Origin: JBPBQZ01 sp050955105
GTDB lineage: Bacteria > Pseudomonadota > Gammaproteobacteria > Burkholderiales > Burkholderiaceae
Reading direction: 5' to 3'
NCBI GenBank assembly: GCA_050955105.1
Contig: JBPBQZ010000016.1
Span: forward strand, 1 to 42,614
DNA: 42,614 bases
Positions 28,916-38,096 of the stretch are shown here, in pieces. Under the pieces are notes generated by a model that worked only from the letters and a program-made list of their open reading frames with translations, did no database searches and was not told the DNA's origin. Each line of letters starts with the position of its first letter. Positions within the stretch are counted from its first letter, which is position 1. The position numbers and the translations under genes are program-made.

Positions 28916-31331
28916 CACGCCTCCTCGCCGCGGCCGCGGCCGGGTAAAACCCCAGAACTGTCAGATCATCACGCTGCACGTGTAGGCCGGCGTACGCTTG
29001 CAGCGCGGCCGCCAGCGCCTCGCCCAGTGCCTGCTGTCGCAAACCTTGACTCGCGCGCAGGAAAGCCACGAAACGGGCGCGGCCGAAACCGAAGCCCTGA
29101 TTGCCGCCGGCATGATCGAACAAGCCGTCGCTGGCCAGGTAGATCGCGTCGGCGGCGGCCGCCGTGAAGCGATGCGTTATCAATTCACCGGCCTTGCGCC
29201 GCAGTCGGTACCCAAGACCGCCACGCTGGCCGTTGAAACACTCGACGTGAGCCGCCACGCTCGCCGGCGCGCCGGGACCGGCACGACTGGCGCTACCCAG
29301 CGCGGCATTGGCGGAGTTTGCCTCAGTTCCGGGCGCCGAGCCATCGTCATGTTCCTGGCCAGCGCCGGGCGCCAGCCGATACAAGTCGATGCCGCGTCCG
29401 CAGAATTCAACGTCCACCCGCACGTCCGAATCTGGCGATGCGGTCGGCGCCCGTTCAAGAGATCCGGCAGCCGCCGTGGTGCCGGCAGCGAGCGCGTTGC
29501 GCGAATCGCCCACCCGCACCAGCCCGAAGGCCATGCCGGAATCGAAACCCACTTCACCCTGATTTCCGCCCAGGGCCTCACGCAGTGCCTGATCGATTTG
29601 CGCCAGCAGGGCGCTCAAGGGACGCGGCGCCTCAGGCCGTGCCGCCGCATCCAGCAACACGCTGCGCACGATGCCATAGCCGACCAGGCTGGTAAGCGCG
29701 CCCGGCACGCCGTGGCCTGTGCAGTCGGCCACGCCCGCATAAAAGCCATCTGCCGCGTCGAAGACAAAATAGAAATCGCCGCTCACGTGTTCGCGTGGCC
29801 ACCACAGCAGCAGGTGCTCGCCCAGGCACGCGCTCAGGTGCGCGTTCGACGGCAGCGTGGCGCTTTGAATCGAGCGTGCGTAGCGCAGTGACGCGAAGAT
29901 TTCCTCGCGTTGCGCACCCAATGTGTGGTTCGCGGCGGACAAGGCTTGCGTGCGCTCGTCAACGCGCGCTTCCAGATGCGTCAGGGAGTCTTGCACGGTT
30001 TGCGCCAGGCGCTCGAAATTCCCCGACAGACGCCCCAATTCATCGTCGCGCGTGTCGTGCAGCCGCAACGCATAATCCCCCTCGGCCATGCGTTGCGTGG
30101 CCACGTCCAGGCGCGCCACGCGGCTTAGCACCAGGCGCTGCAAGGCCCACGATACCAGTCCCAGGCTGATCAGCAGCGCCAGCCCGCCGATAATCGGGAT
30201 CGTTTGAAAAGGTGCCAGGCCGATCAACTGCTTGAGATCCATCTCGGTCACGACGAACCAGTCGATCTGCGGCAAGTAGGCGATGCCGAGCAGGCGTTGA
30301 CGGCCCTGCTGACTAACGAATAGCGTACGCACGGTATCCGGATTGCGCTGCGCGAGGGCAAACGCGTCGCGCAGATGCTCGCGCGCGGCATCGCTGTCAA
30401 CCATCCCATAGATGCTGGATTGAGCCATGGCGGCGGCGCCCCCGCCGGTATCGAGGGCGATGCGGCGTTGCTCGGCGTGCGCCTGAATCGCGCCGGTGCG
30501 GTTCACCAGGATGTTGGTAACGCCGCGCGTGCGGGTATTGAGAAAGCGCCGAATAAACTCCGACAGATCGAAACCAGTGCCGACCAGGCCGAGCATCTTG
30601 CCGCCGCGCCGCACCGGCATATTGATCCAGACTTTGGTCTGGTCGACGCCGATGTCGTAGTCGACGTTCAGCTCGTAGGGCGCTTGCAGGCTGTGCAAGG
30701 GGAAATACCAGGCATCGCTGGCAGCGCCCGCATGCAGCGTATAGCGCAACTCGTGGCCGGTGAACTGTCCGGCGCGGTCGTTGAAGTAGTAGTGCAGCGA
30801 GTGATCGTTGATCAGGAAGTAACTGCGATCCTGGAATATCTGCCGGAAACCCTCAAGCTCGCGCAGCGCAGCGGCGCGCAGCGTCGGGTTGTCTTCATCC
30901 TGCAGCCAGTCGAGCAGGGTGTCCGACGCGGCCAGTCGCGAGACCAGCGCCACCTCGCGATCGAGCGGCGCGCGGATGCGCTCGCGCTCGTACAGCACTT
31001 CACGTTCGGCGAAGCGCACGCCCAATTCGCGCGAAATGGTGTCGGTCGAGCGGTCGAATGCGTACCAGGCCGCTGCGGCGGCAAGCGCGAAAATACCCAC
31101 CACCAACGCGAAAAAACGATAGCGCAGGCTGGCTGAACCGACTGCGGGCAGCCCACGTGCGGCGGTGCGCAAGGGCGCGGCGCGAGCTGTCTGGTGGCTT
31201 GCTATCTGGGAATTTTGGGTTGGGGATGGCGCCGTGGTGGCCGTGGCGGCGGACGCCGCGCTGGCCGAAGACTGCGCGGCGCTGCCGCCAGTAACTGGCG
31301 CGGCGCCTTCCGGCGTGCTTGCATCCGTCAC
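28899..31331 (-). CDS. siaA: SiaA-like membrane sensor phosphatase (Cache-HAMP-PP2C/SpoIIE)
   Basis: The protein has 810 residues, longer than Pseudomonas SiaA (about 660). Order: an Ala/Ser/Thr-rich N-terminal tail (about 1-65), TM1 (YRFFALVVGIFALAAAAAWY), a periplasmic double Cache sensor (about 90-365, with VWINMPVRRGGKMLGLVGTGFDLSEF), TM2 (IIGGLALLISLGLVSWAL), a HAMP domain, and a PP2C/SpoIIE phosphatase with SGDFYFVFDAADGFYAGVAD, GHGVPGALTSLVGY, ASDGLFDHAGG and QRDDLTVLGF. A low-complexity insert of roughly 80 residues interrupts the phosphatase domain at about 610-710. The start is GTG at 31331; there is no ATG before TM1. It should dephosphorylate SiaC in response to an external ligand. 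Confidence 0.92.
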   Translation of the reverse strand: MTDASTPEGAAPVTGGSAAQSSASAASAATATTAPSPTQNSQIASHQTARAAPLRTAARGLPAVGSASLRYRFFALVVGIFALAAAAAWYAFDRSTDTISRELGVRFAEREVLYERERIRAPLDREVALVSRLAASDTLLDWLQDEDNPTLRAAALRELEGFRQIFQDRSYFLINDHSLHYYFNDRAGQFTGHELRYTLHAGAASDAWYFPLHSLQAPYELNVDYDIGVDQTKVWINMPVRRGGKMLGLVGTGFDLSEFIRRFLNTRTRGVTNILVNRTGAIQAHAEQRRIALDTGGGAAAMAQSSIYGMVDSDAAREHLRDAFALAQRNPDTVRTLFVSQQGRQRLLGIAYLPQIDWFVVTEMDLKQLIGLAPFQTIPIIGGLALLISLGLVSWALQRLVLSRVARLDVATQRMAEGDYALRLHDTRDDELGRLSGNFERLAQTVQDSLTHLEARVDERTQALSAANHTLGAQREEIFASLRYARSIQSATLPSNAHLSACLGEHLLLWWPREHVSGDFYFVFDAADGFYAGVADCTGHGVPGALTSLVGYGIVRSVLLDAAARPEAPRPLSALLAQIDQALREALGGNQGEVGFDSGMAFGLVRVGDSRNALAAGTTAAAGSLERAPTASPDSDVRVDVEFCGRGIDLYRLAPGAGQEHDDGSAPGTEANSANAALGSASRAGPGAPASVAAHVECFNGQRGGLGYRLRRKAGELITHRFTAAAADAIYLASDGLFDHAGGNQGFGFGRARFVAFLRASQGLRQQALGEALAAALQAYAGLHVQRDDLTVLGFYPAAAAARRRDANKH

Positions 31332-31365
31332 GAGTGATTGGGCCCGGTGGCTATGATTCTCAGCG

Positions 31366-31395
31366 ATTATTCTATACGGTAAACGTATTTGTAAA
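31366..31395 (-). promoter_or_regulatory. Candidate promoter of the sia operon
   Basis: In an AT-rich pocket upstream of siaA the minus strand shows TTTACA (31390-31395) and, 18 bp downstream, AATAAT (31366-31371); TAGAAT overlaps this at a 15-bp spacing. The spacing is not ideal for either pair. The location, 35 bp before the siaA start, fits a short leader. Confidence 0.35.
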
Positions 31396-31448
31396 TGGTT
31401 GAATGTACGGAGGATTGCGGCGCCGCGCGGGGCTCGCGGCGAGTTGGT

Positions 31449-32270
31449 TCAGGCGCGCCGCGGCAAGATGAAGTGCTCGAGCGCGTAGGCGAAACCCTCT
31501 TCGCGATTGCTGCGCGTGACGAACTGAACTCCCGCGCGCACTGCGGCTTCGGCCTGTCCCATGGCGATCGACATGCCGGCCGCCGACAACATCGGCAGGT
31601 CGTTAGGCATATCGCCGAGCGCCGCTACCTCGTTCAATGGCACGCCCAGCGTTTGCGCCAGCGCGTGAATCGCGTGGCCCTTGTTGGCGAGGCGATGCGA
31701 AAAATCCAGATAGTAGGTTTGCGAGCGCATCACCGTCAGGGCGCCGCCGAAGCGCGTCGCCAATTCGCCTTCCGCACGCGCCAGCGCGGCGGTGTCACGC
31801 GTTGCCGAAACAATTTTATCGACCGACGATAGATCTTCGAAGCGCGGCAGGATGCGCGGACCGAAACCGAGCGTGCGCGTCTCCAGATCGATGTAGTCGC
31901 CATCAGTGCGTGTGATCTGCCATTCACCGCGGCTGAATAGCCAGGCGTCCAGGCCGCGCGCCGCCAGCTCGTCGAGCACGCTGCGCGCATCCGCCGCGCT
32001 CAGCCTTTCGGCGCTCAGTACCTGCAAATCGGCGCTGACGATATTGCCGCCGTTGAACGCCGCGCATGGCGCGGTAATCGACAGCTGCTCGATCAGCGTG
32101 GCGAGCGCCGCCGGCGGCCGGCTGCTGGCCAGGCAAAACGCCACGCCGGCGGCGTGCAAGCGGCCTACCGCGGCAATCGCGGCAGGCGTCAAGCGCTTAT
32201 CCGGGTCGAGCAGGGTGCCGTCGATATCCGACACCACGGCCCGGATAGGCGGCTGCGCGTCAGCCGTCAC
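31449..32270 (-). CDS. Cof-type HAD-superfamily phosphatase
   Basis: This 273-residue protein is a HAD hydrolase with a C2 cap, of the Cof/YidA/YbhA type. Motif I is VVSDIDGTLLDP (nucleophile Asp), motif II lies in CLASSRP, motif III is the Lys in LANKGHAIHAL, and motif IV is GDMPNDLPML. Such enzymes dephosphorylate sugar phosphates or cofactors with loose specificity. It starts at a GTG that overlaps the stop of gnd (GTGA), so a sugar-phosphate substrate in the pentose phosphate branch is plausible but unproven. Confidence 0.9.
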   Translation of the reverse strand: MTADAQPPIRAVVSDIDGTLLDPDKRLTPAAIAAVGRLHAAGVAFCLASSRPPAALATLIEQLSITAPCAAFNGGNIVSADLQVLSAERLSAADARSVLDELAARGLDAWLFSRGEWQITRTDGDYIDLETRTLGFGPRILPRFEDLSSVDKIVSATRDTAALARAEGELATRFGGALTVMRSQTYYLDFSHRLANKGHAIHALAQTLGVPLNEVAALGDMPNDLPMLSAAGMSIAMGQAEAAVRAGVQFVTRSNREEGFAYALEHFILPRRA

Positions 32271-33274
32271 GACGGCTTGCTGCCGTCAGGCGTCTTGAAT
32301 TCAATATGCCCGCCAAAACCGAAGCGCATCGCCGACAACAGGCGTTCGCCGAAGGTGTGATCCTGGCGCGAGCGGAAGCGCGCGTAGAGCGCCGCCGACA
32401 GCACATTCACCGGCACCGCTTCTTCGATAGCGGCCTGCAAGGTCCAGCGTCCTTCGCCACTGTCCGCCACTTCGCCCGAGTAACTCGACAGCTTCGGATC
32501 CGACGCCAGGCCGCTGGCGGTCAGGTCGAGCAGCCACGACGACACTACGCTACCGCGCCGCCAGACTTCAGCGATATCGGGCAGGTTCAAGGCGTAACGG
32601 TCGCTTTCGGGAATCTCGGCGGAGTCTTTGCCGCGCAAGATGTCGAAGCCCTCGGCATAGGCCTGCATCAATCCGTATTCGATGCCGTTATGCACCATTT
32701 TGACGAAATGGCCAGCACCGACCGGGCCGGCGTGGATATAGCCTTGCTCGGCGCGCGGGTCGAAATCGTCGCGGCCTTCGCGCTGCTTGGTGCGGGGAAT
32801 ATCGCCGATGCCGGGCGCGAGCGTCGCGAAGATCGGGTCATGCCGGTTTACCGCTTCGACAGTGCCGCCGATCATCATGCAATAGCCGCGTTCCAGTCCC
32901 CACACGCCGCCGGAAGTACCGACGTCGATGTACTGGATGCCCTGCGGCAGCAGCGACTGCGCGCGCCGGATGTCATCCTTATAGAATGAGTTGCCGCCAT
33001 CAATGATAGTGTCGCCCGACTGCAGATGTGTGGCGAGGTCCTTGACGGTGGCCTCGGTGATTTCTCCAGCCGGCAACATCAGCCAGATGGTTCGAGGCGC
33101 CGGCAGCTTCTCGATCAGGGCCTGCAGCGACGCAGTACCGGTCGCGCCTTCGCCCGCCAGGCCGTCGACGCTTTGCTGGTTGCGGTCGAATACCGCGCAA
33201 GTATGGCCGCCGCGCATCAGGCGGCGCGCGATGTTGGCGCCCATGCGGCCAAGGCCGACGATTCCGATCTGCAT
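32267..33274 (-). CDS. gnd: 6-phosphogluconate dehydrogenase, decarboxylating (short, YqeC-like form)
   Basis: The protein has 335 residues, the short bacterial form rather than the roughly 470-residue Gnd. Motifs are the nucleotide-binding GIVGLGRMGANIARRLMRGGH, the substrate-site VDVGTSGGVWGLERGYCMMIGG, and GAGHFVKMVHNGIEYGLMQAYAEGF with the catalytic Lys. It oxidises 6-phosphogluconate to ribulose 5-phosphate and CO2; the short class often prefers NAD. The start at 33274 is certain: CTGGAGAA is upstream and the Rossmann strand starts at once. It lies 145 bp downstream of tkt and is coupled to the HAD gene. Confidence 0.93.
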   Translation of the reverse strand: MQIGIVGLGRMGANIARRLMRGGHTCAVFDRNQQSVDGLAGEGATGTASLQALIEKLPAPRTIWLMLPAGEITEATVKDLATHLQSGDTIIDGGNSFYKDDIRRAQSLLPQGIQYIDVGTSGGVWGLERGYCMMIGGTVEAVNRHDPIFATLAPGIGDIPRTKQREGRDDFDPRAEQGYIHAGPVGAGHFVKMVHNGIEYGLMQAYAEGFDILRGKDSAEIPESDRYALNLPDIAEVWRRGSVVSSWLLDLTASGLASDPKLSSYSGEVADSGEGRWTLQAAIEEAVPVNVLSAALYARFRSRQDHTFGERLLSAMRFGFGGHIEFKTPDGSKPS

Positions 33275-33419
33275 GATCGTTTTCTCCAGAGTTCGTTGAA
33301 ATGTCGATGCGGCGAGAACCTGTTGCCCGATGACTCGGACCGTTCCGCCGCACACGTGGATGGGCTAATGCCAATTGCTTGAATCGCGGCGTTGCACGCA
33401 CGGCATGCAACGCCGGCTG

Positions 33420-35552
33420 CTACGGGCTAAGCCTTTCGACTTGCTTCTTCGCGGCTTCGTACACCTTGTCCGGTGTAAAGCCGAACTTGCTGCTGAGTGC
33501 CTTCAAAGGCGCCGAGGCGCCGAACGTATGCATGGTTATGCGCGTGCCGTTGATGCCGGTATAGCGGTCCCAACCGAGCGACGCTGCCTGCTCGACACCC
33601 ACCCGCGCGCGTACCGCGTCGGGCAGTACCGACTCGCGGTAGGCTTCGTCCTGCTTCTCGAAAATATCCCAGGACGGCATCGAGACCACGCGCGCGCGGA
33701 TGCCCTCGGCCACCAGCCGCTCATACGCTTCCACGCACAAATGCACCTCGCTGCCGGTACCCATCAGGATGACTTCGGGCAATTGCTCGGCGCTGTTGCC
33801 CGGCGCGTCGGCCAGCACGTAGGCACCGCGCGCCACGCCCGCGGCGCTTGCATACTTTTTACGATCGACCGTCGGTAGCGGCTGCCGCGACAGGATCAAA
33901 CAGGCGGGTTCGCGGGGATGCGAGAGCACTACGCGCCAGGCTTCGGTCACCTCATTGGCGTCGCCCGGACGCAGCGTGCGCAGCCCCGGCACCGAGCGCA
34001 GTGCCGCCAGTTGCTCGATCGGTTGATGCGTTGGGCCATCTTCGCCTACGCCGAAAGAATCGTGAGTGAAGATAAAAATGCTCGGCACTTCCATGATGGC
34101 CGACAAGCGCACCGGCGGCTTCATGTAATCGCTGAAGATCAGGAAGGTCGACGCGTAGGGGCGCAGCATCGACAGCGCCAGCCCATTGGTGATCGATCCC
34201 ATCGCGTGTTCGCGCACCCCGTAGTGCAGGTTGCGGCCGCCGTAGTTGTCCGCGTCACGCCCATCGCCGACTTGCGGCGGACCGAATTGGCCCGCGCCTT
34301 CGAAGGTGAGATTGGTTTTGGTCGATGGCGCCAGGTCGGCGGCGCCGCCAAGCAGCCAGGGAATACGCTTGGCGAGCGCGTTGAGGACCTTACCGGACGA
34401 TTCGCGTGTAGCGACGCCTTTGGCATCGGCATCGAATACCGGCAAGTCGGCATCCCAGCCATCGGGCAGCTTGCCGGCCAGCAGCAGATCGACTTCGGTG
34501 GCGAGTTCCGGATGGGCCTTGCGATAGTCAGCGAACAAGGTGTTCCACGTGGCATGCGCGGCTTGGCCACGCTTGCCGAAGCGTTGCGCAAAGCGCTCGC
34601 TGACGCCGTCGGGCACCAGGAATTGCGCGTCTTCGGGCCAGCCGTAGGCACGCTTGGTCAGCTTCACTTCCTCTTCGCCCAGCGCGTCGCTGTGGGCAGC
34701 CGAACTATCGTGCTTGTTCGGCGAACCGAAGCCGATGTGACTATTCACCACGATCATGGTCGGCCGGTCGGTTACCGTGGCCGCCTCGTCGAGTGCCGCG
34801 GCCACCGCATGCATATCGTTGGCATCGGGCACGTGCAAGACGTGCCACTTGTATGCCGCGAAGCGGGCTCCCACGTCTTCGTTGAAGGCCAGATCGGTGT
34901 GGCCTTCGATGGTGACGGTGTTGCTGTCGTAGATCCAGACTAGATTCGACAACTGCAGATGGCCGGCCACCGAGGCGGCTTCGGCGGAGACGCCCTCCAT
35001 CATGTCGCCGTCGCCGCATAGCGTATACACGCGATAGTTGAACAGCTCGAAGCCGGGCCGGTTATAGCGGGCCGCCAGCCAGCGTTCGGCGATTGCCATG
35101 CCCACGCTGTTGCCTGCGCCCTGGCCGAGCGGACCCGTGGTAGTTTCCACGCCGCTGGTCCAGCGATATTCCGGATGACCGGGGCAACGGCTGTCGAGTT
35201 GGCGAAATTTCTTGATGTCGTCGAGCGATACCGCCGGCGCTTCCAGCGTCTCGCCTTGGTCGCCGACGGCTTTCACGCCAGTGAGATGCAGCAAGGAGTA
35301 CAGCAGCATCGACGCATGGCCCACCGACAACACGAAACGGTCGCGATTGGCCCAGAGCGGTGCTTGCGGGTCATAGACCAGATGGTTCTGCCACAACTCG
35401 TAGGCTAGGGCCGCCAGCCCCATCGGCGTGCCGGGATGGCCCGAGTTGGCTTGTTGAACCGCGTCGATGGTCAGGGTGCGGATGGTGTTCACGCATAACT
35501 GGTCAATGGCCGGCGCGCCATCCGGCGGAGGGGCGGACGTCTGGGAAGTCAT
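33420..35552 (-). CDS. tkt: Transketolase
   Basis: This 710-residue TPP enzyme has DAVQQANSGHPGTPMGLA at the N-terminus, the TPP-binding GDGDMMEGVSAEAASVAGHL ending in LVWIYDSN, the C-terminal pyrimidine domain with REHAMGSITNGLAL and HDSFGVGEDGPTHQPIEQLA, and a closing ASAPLKALSSKFGFTPDKVYEAAK. It moves two-carbon units between sugar phosphates in the non-oxidative pentose phosphate pathway. The start at 35552 (MTSQTSAPPPDG) fits the family; the frame continues to 35753 but lies over the glucokinase gene. The protein is slightly longer than the usual 660-690 residues. Confidence 0.96.
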   Translation of the reverse strand: MTSQTSAPPPDGAPAIDQLCVNTIRTLTIDAVQQANSGHPGTPMGLAALAYELWQNHLVYDPQAPLWANRDRFVLSVGHASMLLYSLLHLTGVKAVGDQGETLEAPAVSLDDIKKFRQLDSRCPGHPEYRWTSGVETTTGPLGQGAGNSVGMAIAERWLAARYNRPGFELFNYRVYTLCGDGDMMEGVSAEAASVAGHLQLSNLVWIYDSNTVTIEGHTDLAFNEDVGARFAAYKWHVLHVPDANDMHAVAAALDEAATVTDRPTMIVVNSHIGFGSPNKHDSSAAHSDALGEEEVKLTKRAYGWPEDAQFLVPDGVSERFAQRFGKRGQAAHATWNTLFADYRKAHPELATEVDLLLAGKLPDGWDADLPVFDADAKGVATRESSGKVLNALAKRIPWLLGGAADLAPSTKTNLTFEGAGQFGPPQVGDGRDADNYGGRNLHYGVREHAMGSITNGLALSMLRPYASTFLIFSDYMKPPVRLSAIMEVPSIFIFTHDSFGVGEDGPTHQPIEQLAALRSVPGLRTLRPGDANEVTEAWRVVLSHPREPACLILSRQPLPTVDRKKYASAAGVARGAYVLADAPGNSAEQLPEVILMGTGSEVHLCVEAYERLVAEGIRARVVSMPSWDIFEKQDEAYRESVLPDAVRARVGVEQAASLGWDRYTGINGTRITMHTFGASAPLKALSSKFGFTPDKVYEAAKKQVERLSP

Positions 35553-35610
35553 GGGTGCGTGCTCCAAAGAAAGCGATATGTGAACGCTGGAAAGCGGACT
35601 ATGCAAGAGC

Positions 35611-36534
35611 TCAGCCAACACTACCACGCCGAGATGCCCGTTGCAGTGTCGCGGCGCGGGCTGCCTGGGCGTGCGGTGCCGCTTGCGCGCGCGGGTCACG
35701 CCACAAGGCGGCGCCGCCTTCGATGCCGGCGTCGTTCGACACCACACTGACATGCGGTGGCAGGTCGCCGCTCAGCACGGCGCCGTTGCCGCCGCCAATG
35801 ATCAGGCGGTCGTAGTGCAGCAATGAATCAAGGACTTCCAGCATTTTCCGAACCCGGCGATTCCAGCGCTTTGGACCAATTTTCTTGAGCGCCGCATCGC
35901 CGATGTATTCGTTGTAGGTTTTGCCCTTGTGCGCGGGATGGTGAGCCAGTTCCAGGTGCGGCATCAATTCGCCCTGACGAAACAGCGCGGTCCCGGCGCC
36001 GGTGCCCAGTGTAAGGACGAATTCCAGACCTTTGCCTTCAATCGCCGCCAGGCCCTGCATCTCGGCGTCGTTGATCAGGCGCGCCGGCATGCCGCCCAGA
36101 CGCTCGGCCAGGGTCGAGGCGAGTTGAAAGCCAGCCCATTCCGGCGTGCCGAAATGCGGCGCGGTGAGGACGTCGTTGCCGCGTACAACGCCGGGAAACC
36201 CGATCGAGATGCGATCGTAGGGGTGCGTGAGGGTGGCTACGAGTTTTACCAGCGTCTCGATCATCACTTCCGGCGGGCAGGGATAAGGCGTCGGCGTACG
36301 TACTTTCTCGGTCAGCATCTTGCCGGCGTCGTCGAGCACCGCGGCCTTCAGGCCAGTGCCGCCGATATCGATTGCCAGGATGCCCGGACGTGACGTCGTG
36401 CGCGTGCCGCGTTTCACCGCAACGGCGCGTTTGCCGGCCGCCGGCTGCCGCGATGCGGCCTTCTTGCTCGCAGGCCGCTTGCCTGCTGCATGCTTGCTGA
36501 CGGCTTTTTTAGCCGCTCGATTCGCTGCTTTCAT
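35611..36534 (-). CDS. ppgK: ROK-family (polyphosphate-type) glucokinase with histone-like N-terminal tail
   Basis: The 307-residue protein contains a ROK kinase: LAIDIGGTGLKAAVLD as phosphate loop, GFPGVVRGNDVLTAPHFGTPEWAG in the middle, NDAEMQGLAAIEGKGLEFVLTLGTGAGTALF with the catalytic Asp, and LIIGGGNGAVL. The GTPEWAGF and GTGAGTALF segments match polyphosphate glucokinases (PpgK) rather than ATP-only Glk, but the phosphate donor is an inference. The first 45 residues (MKAANRAAKKAVSKHAAGKR...) are Lys/Ala/Arg-rich like a histone H1 or HU tail and are not part of the catalytic fold. The start overlaps the zwf stop (ATGA). Confidence 0.87.
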   Translation of the reverse strand: MKAANRAAKKAVSKHAAGKRPASKKAASRQPAAGKRAVAVKRGTRTTSRPGILAIDIGGTGLKAAVLDDAGKMLTEKVRTPTPYPCPPEVMIETLVKLVATLTHPYDRISIGFPGVVRGNDVLTAPHFGTPEWAGFQLASTLAERLGGMPARLINDAEMQGLAAIEGKGLEFVLTLGTGAGTALFRQGELMPHLELAHHPAHKGKTYNEYIGDAALKKIGPKRWNRRVRKMLEVLDSLLHYDRLIIGGGNGAVLSGDLPPHVSVVSNDAGIEGGAALWRDPRAQAAPHAQAARAATLQRASRRGSVG

Positions 36535-38096
36535 GCTGGCTTGTCCCCTTTGTCCGGTGCGCCGAGCGGTACCCAGTGCCGTCCGTCCTTTTCCAATAAA
36601 TGATCGGCGGCGGCCGGTCCGGCAGTACCCGCCGCGTAAAGTTCGACGCCTGCGGCGGCGCCGCTGCGATCCAGCGCCGGCTGCACCACCGACCAACTGG
36701 TTTCGATATTGTCGGCGCGCTGAAACAGCGTCGCGTCGCCGAGCATGCAGTCGTAAAGCAGGGTTTCGTAGCCCACATTGGGCTTCTCGTCGAAGAAATC
36801 GCGATAGCGGAACGACGAATTGACTTGCCCGAGTTTCATTTCCGGACCCGGAATCTTCACGTTGAAGCCCAGCCGCGTGCCGTGTGTCGGATCGATCATC
36901 AGCGTGAGTACGTTAGGCGGCAAGCTATCGACGGGCGTGTCACGGAAGATGCGATACGGTGCGGTCTTGAAATGGATGGCGATTTCGGTACGACGTTCGG
37001 CCAGCCGTTTGCCGGTGCGCAGGTAGAAGGGGACGCCGGCCCAGCGCCAATTTTCGATCGACAGTTTCAGCGCTACATAGGTTTCGGTGTTGCTGTCGGG
37101 CGCAACTTGCGGCTCTTCACGATAAGCGCGCGCGTCTTCGCCGAGCACATGGCCGGCGGCATATTGTCCGCGCACCACGTTCTCGGGCAGCACCGGTCGC
37201 ACCGCGTCGATGAGTTTCGCTTTTTCATTGCGCACGGCTTCCGCATCGAAGGAATTGGGCGGCTCCATCGCGGTCATGCACAACAACTGGAACAGATGGT
37301 TGGGCACCATGTCGCGCAACGCGCCGGTGGGCTCGTAAAAGCCACCGCGTGCTTCAACGCCAATGGTTTCCGCCGCGGTGATTTGTATGTGATCGATGAA
37401 GTCGCGGCGCCACAGGGGTTCGAAAATACCGTTGCCGAAGCGCACCGCCATCAAGCTTTGCACGGTTTCCTTGCCCAGGAAATGATCGATGCGATAGATC
37501 TGCTGCTCGCTGGCGACCGACAGAATCTGCTGGTTGAGCGCGCGTGCCGAAGGCAGATCGGCGCCGAACGGCTTTTCGATCACGACCCGGCGAAACGCGT
37601 TGTCAGCTTCCGCCAGTAGCCCGGCGTGCCCCAACTGCTCGACAATCGGCCCGAAGAAGCGCGCGGCGACCGCCAGATAAAACACCACGTTGCCCTTGAT
37701 CTTGCCCTTCAGTGCCGCATAGGTGGCGGGATCGCCAAAGTCGCCGGTCATGTAATTCAGGCGCTGGGCAATCCAGTTCCAGGCATTTTCATCGATCTTG
37801 TCGGTATGGAATTCGGCGGTGGTGTCGGTGGTGAAGGATTGCAGATTCTTCGTCATATCGTCGCGCCAGGCTTCGCTGCTGCGATCGACACGATCCAGAC
37901 CGAGAATGCTGAACTGTTCGTCGAGCAGATGATTGCCCGACAAGTTGTAAAGCGCCGGCATCAACAGCCGCTTGGTCAAATCGCCGCTGGCACCGAACAG
38001 TACGAGCGTGCAAGGCGGGGCGGGCTTGGTGCCAGACGCAGAAGGAGCATCAGTCTTCGGATCAGTGTTCAGCGTGGCTGGCGCTTGGTCCGTCAT
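36531..38096 (-). CDS. zwf: Glucose-6-phosphate 1-dehydrogenase
   Basis: This 521-residue enzyme has the NADP site LVLFGASGDLTKRLLMPALY, the active-site RIDHFLGKETVQSLMAVRF, the EKPFGAD segment, and the dimer-domain FYLRTGKRLAERRTEIAIHFK. It oxidises glucose 6-phosphate to 6-phosphogluconolactone, feeding the Entner-Doudoroff and pentose phosphate pathways. The start at 38096 has AAGGAGAAC upstream. A short Pro/Ala/Thr-rich stretch precedes the domain. It is coupled to the glucokinase that would make its substrate. No 6-phosphogluconolactonase gene is adjacent, unlike many zwf operons. Confidence 0.96.
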   Translation of the reverse strand: MTDQAPATLNTDPKTDAPSASGTKPAPPCTLVLFGASGDLTKRLLMPALYNLSGNHLLDEQFSILGLDRVDRSSEAWRDDMTKNLQSFTTDTTAEFHTDKIDENAWNWIAQRLNYMTGDFGDPATYAALKGKIKGNVVFYLAVAARFFGPIVEQLGHAGLLAEADNAFRRVVIEKPFGADLPSARALNQQILSVASEQQIYRIDHFLGKETVQSLMAVRFGNGIFEPLWRRDFIDHIQITAAETIGVEARGGFYEPTGALRDMVPNHLFQLLCMTAMEPPNSFDAEAVRNEKAKLIDAVRPVLPENVVRGQYAAGHVLGEDARAYREEPQVAPDSNTETYVALKLSIENWRWAGVPFYLRTGKRLAERRTEIAIHFKTAPYRIFRDTPVDSLPPNVLTLMIDPTHGTRLGFNVKIPGPEMKLGQVNSSFRYRDFFDEKPNVGYETLLYDCMLGDATLFQRADNIETSWSVVQPALDRSGAAAGVELYAAGTAGPAAADHLLEKDGRHWVPLGAPDKGDKPA

